Assembly (NCBI GenBank): GCA_025456165.1
Contig: JALOLI010000107.1
Coordinates: forward strand, 1-5,257
DNA length: 5,257 nucleotides
DNA from: Acidimicrobiia bacterium
Lineage (GTDB): Bacteria > Actinomycetota > Acidimicrobiia > UBA5794 > UBA11373
Direction of reading: 5' to 3'
The notes under the pieces are model-generated. The model had not been told where the DNA came from. It did no database searches and saw only the letters and a program-made list of their open reading frames with translations. The position numbers were made by a program, and so were the translations under genes. The stretch's first letter is position 1, and the number at the start of each line of letters is the position of its first letter. This document shows positions 4,927 through 5,257 of this stretch, piece after piece.

Positions 4927-4932
4927 AGTATA
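4927..4932 (-). promoter_or_regulatory. Candidate -10 box of the tRNA-Leu gene
   Basis: On the - strand TATACT matches TATAAT at five of six positions, and it is a rare AT-rich hexamer in this sequence. It ends 10 bp before the tRNA 5' end, so transcription would start only about 4 nt before the mature tRNA. No good -35 is visible at the usual spacing. It suggests the tRNA has its own promoter rather than relying on readthrough from the ABC-transporter gene. Confidence 0.45.
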
Positions 4933-4972
4933 CCTGCGGCCCTCCGGCTCCCCGGGTGCCGCTTCCTGCCGC

Positions 4973-5257
4973 CTAGATGATCTTCTTGACCTCGGGGAAG
5001 TGGCAGGACACCCAGTGGTCCGGCTCGATCTCCCGAAGCTCCGGCACCATCTCCGAGCACACTCCCGGCGCCTGGGCGATCGGGCAGCGTGTATGGAAGC
5101 GGCACCCGCTGGGCGGGTTCACCGGAGAGGGGATGTCGCCTTCGAGCAGGATGCGCCGCCGCCGGCGCTCGACCTCCGGGTCGGGGATCGGCACCGCCGA
5201 CAGCAGGGCGTGCGAGTACGGGTGCATCGGCCGCTCGTACAGCGTGTCCCGGTCGGC
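4973..5257 (-). CDS. Oligopeptide/dipeptide ABC transporter ATP-binding protein, C-terminal part
   Basis: The last 94 residues of an OppD/DppD/OppF/DppF-type ATPase, whose start lies beyond the right edge. The visible part is the oligo_HPY domain (PF08352) that follows the ABC nucleotide-binding domain. It shows [20 protein letters not shown] (the HPY motif that names the domain), then [27 protein letters not shown] and SCHF. Four cysteines with spacing CX5CX8CX17C (visible residues 52, 58, 67, 85) match the pattern that binds a [4Fe-4S] cluster in structurally studied DppD/OppD-type proteins. The frame is open to the edge, so the internal ATG at 5227 is not the true start. The rest of the operon (permeases, binding protein, the other ATPase) should lie to the right, and as the last gene before the tRNA this may be its final cistron. 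Which of the paired ATPases it is cannot be told from the tail. Confidence 0.93.
   Translation of the reverse strand, partial: ADRDTLYERPMHPYSHALLSAVPIPDPEVERRRRRILLEGDIPSPVNPPSGCRFHTRCPIAQAPGVCSEMVPELREIEPDHWVSCHFPEVKKII

Noticed and set aside
5225..5227. ATG at 5227 as start of an 84-residue protein on the - strand
   Set aside because: The frame continues upstream to the window edge with the conserved DTLYERP of the same oligo_HPY domain, so this is an internal Met of a truncated gene.
1..5257. Mobile elements, CRISPR arrays, prophage, toxin-antitoxin or defence genes
   Set aside because: No transposase, integrase, regularly spaced direct repeats, tRNA-adjacent attachment duplication or recognisable defence domain was seen on either strand.

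Overview
The window reads as ordinary chromosomal DNA from a high-GC actinobacterium, most plausibly an uncultured, Acidimicrobiia-like lineage. That placement is an inference. It rests on the roughly 70% GC with strong G/C preference at third codon positions, a deazaflavin (F420)-dependent nitroreductase-family gene, a Thr-rich linker in a DUF459-type SGNH lipoprotein, and a long-variable-arm tRNA-Leu without an encoded CCA end. No 16S or other marker gene is present to settle it.

Layout from left to right. Positions 1-126 hold a short intergenic segment with a strong GC hairpin, perhaps preceded by the tail of an upstream gene. A DedA-family membrane protein follows on the + strand (127-816). 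It converges on a DUF459/SGNH-hydrolase lipoprotein on the - strand (848-1756). A 140-bp divergent intergenic region with a 17-bp dyad separates the lipoprotein from an MFS exporter on the + strand (1897-3165). The exporter meets, tail to tail with a 4-bp gap, a two-gene - strand operon: a 184-residue FAD-domain protein (3563-4117, TTG start) followed by a small three-helix membrane protein (3170-3550). A 205-bp divergent region with a hairpin separates that operon from an F420-dependent nitroreductase-family protein on the + strand (4323-4793). The right end carries a tRNA-Leu(GAG) on the - strand (4832-4916) and the C-terminal end of an oligopeptide/dipeptide ABC-transporter ATPase (4973-5257, running off the window).

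The genes do not form one obvious pathway. Three concern the cell envelope (DedA, SGNH lipoprotein, MFS exporter). Two are redox proteins transcribed divergently from one intergenic region (FAD-domain protein and F420-family protein), the first coupled to a small membrane protein of unknown function.

The most interesting item is the FAD-domain protein. It looks like thioredoxin reductase with the NADPH-binding domain and redox cysteines removed, has Arg where the usual 'GD' aspartate should sit, and is paired with an orphan membrane protein. I see no mobile element, CRISPR array, phage gene or toxin-antitoxin pair, and no clear sign of a wholly new system.
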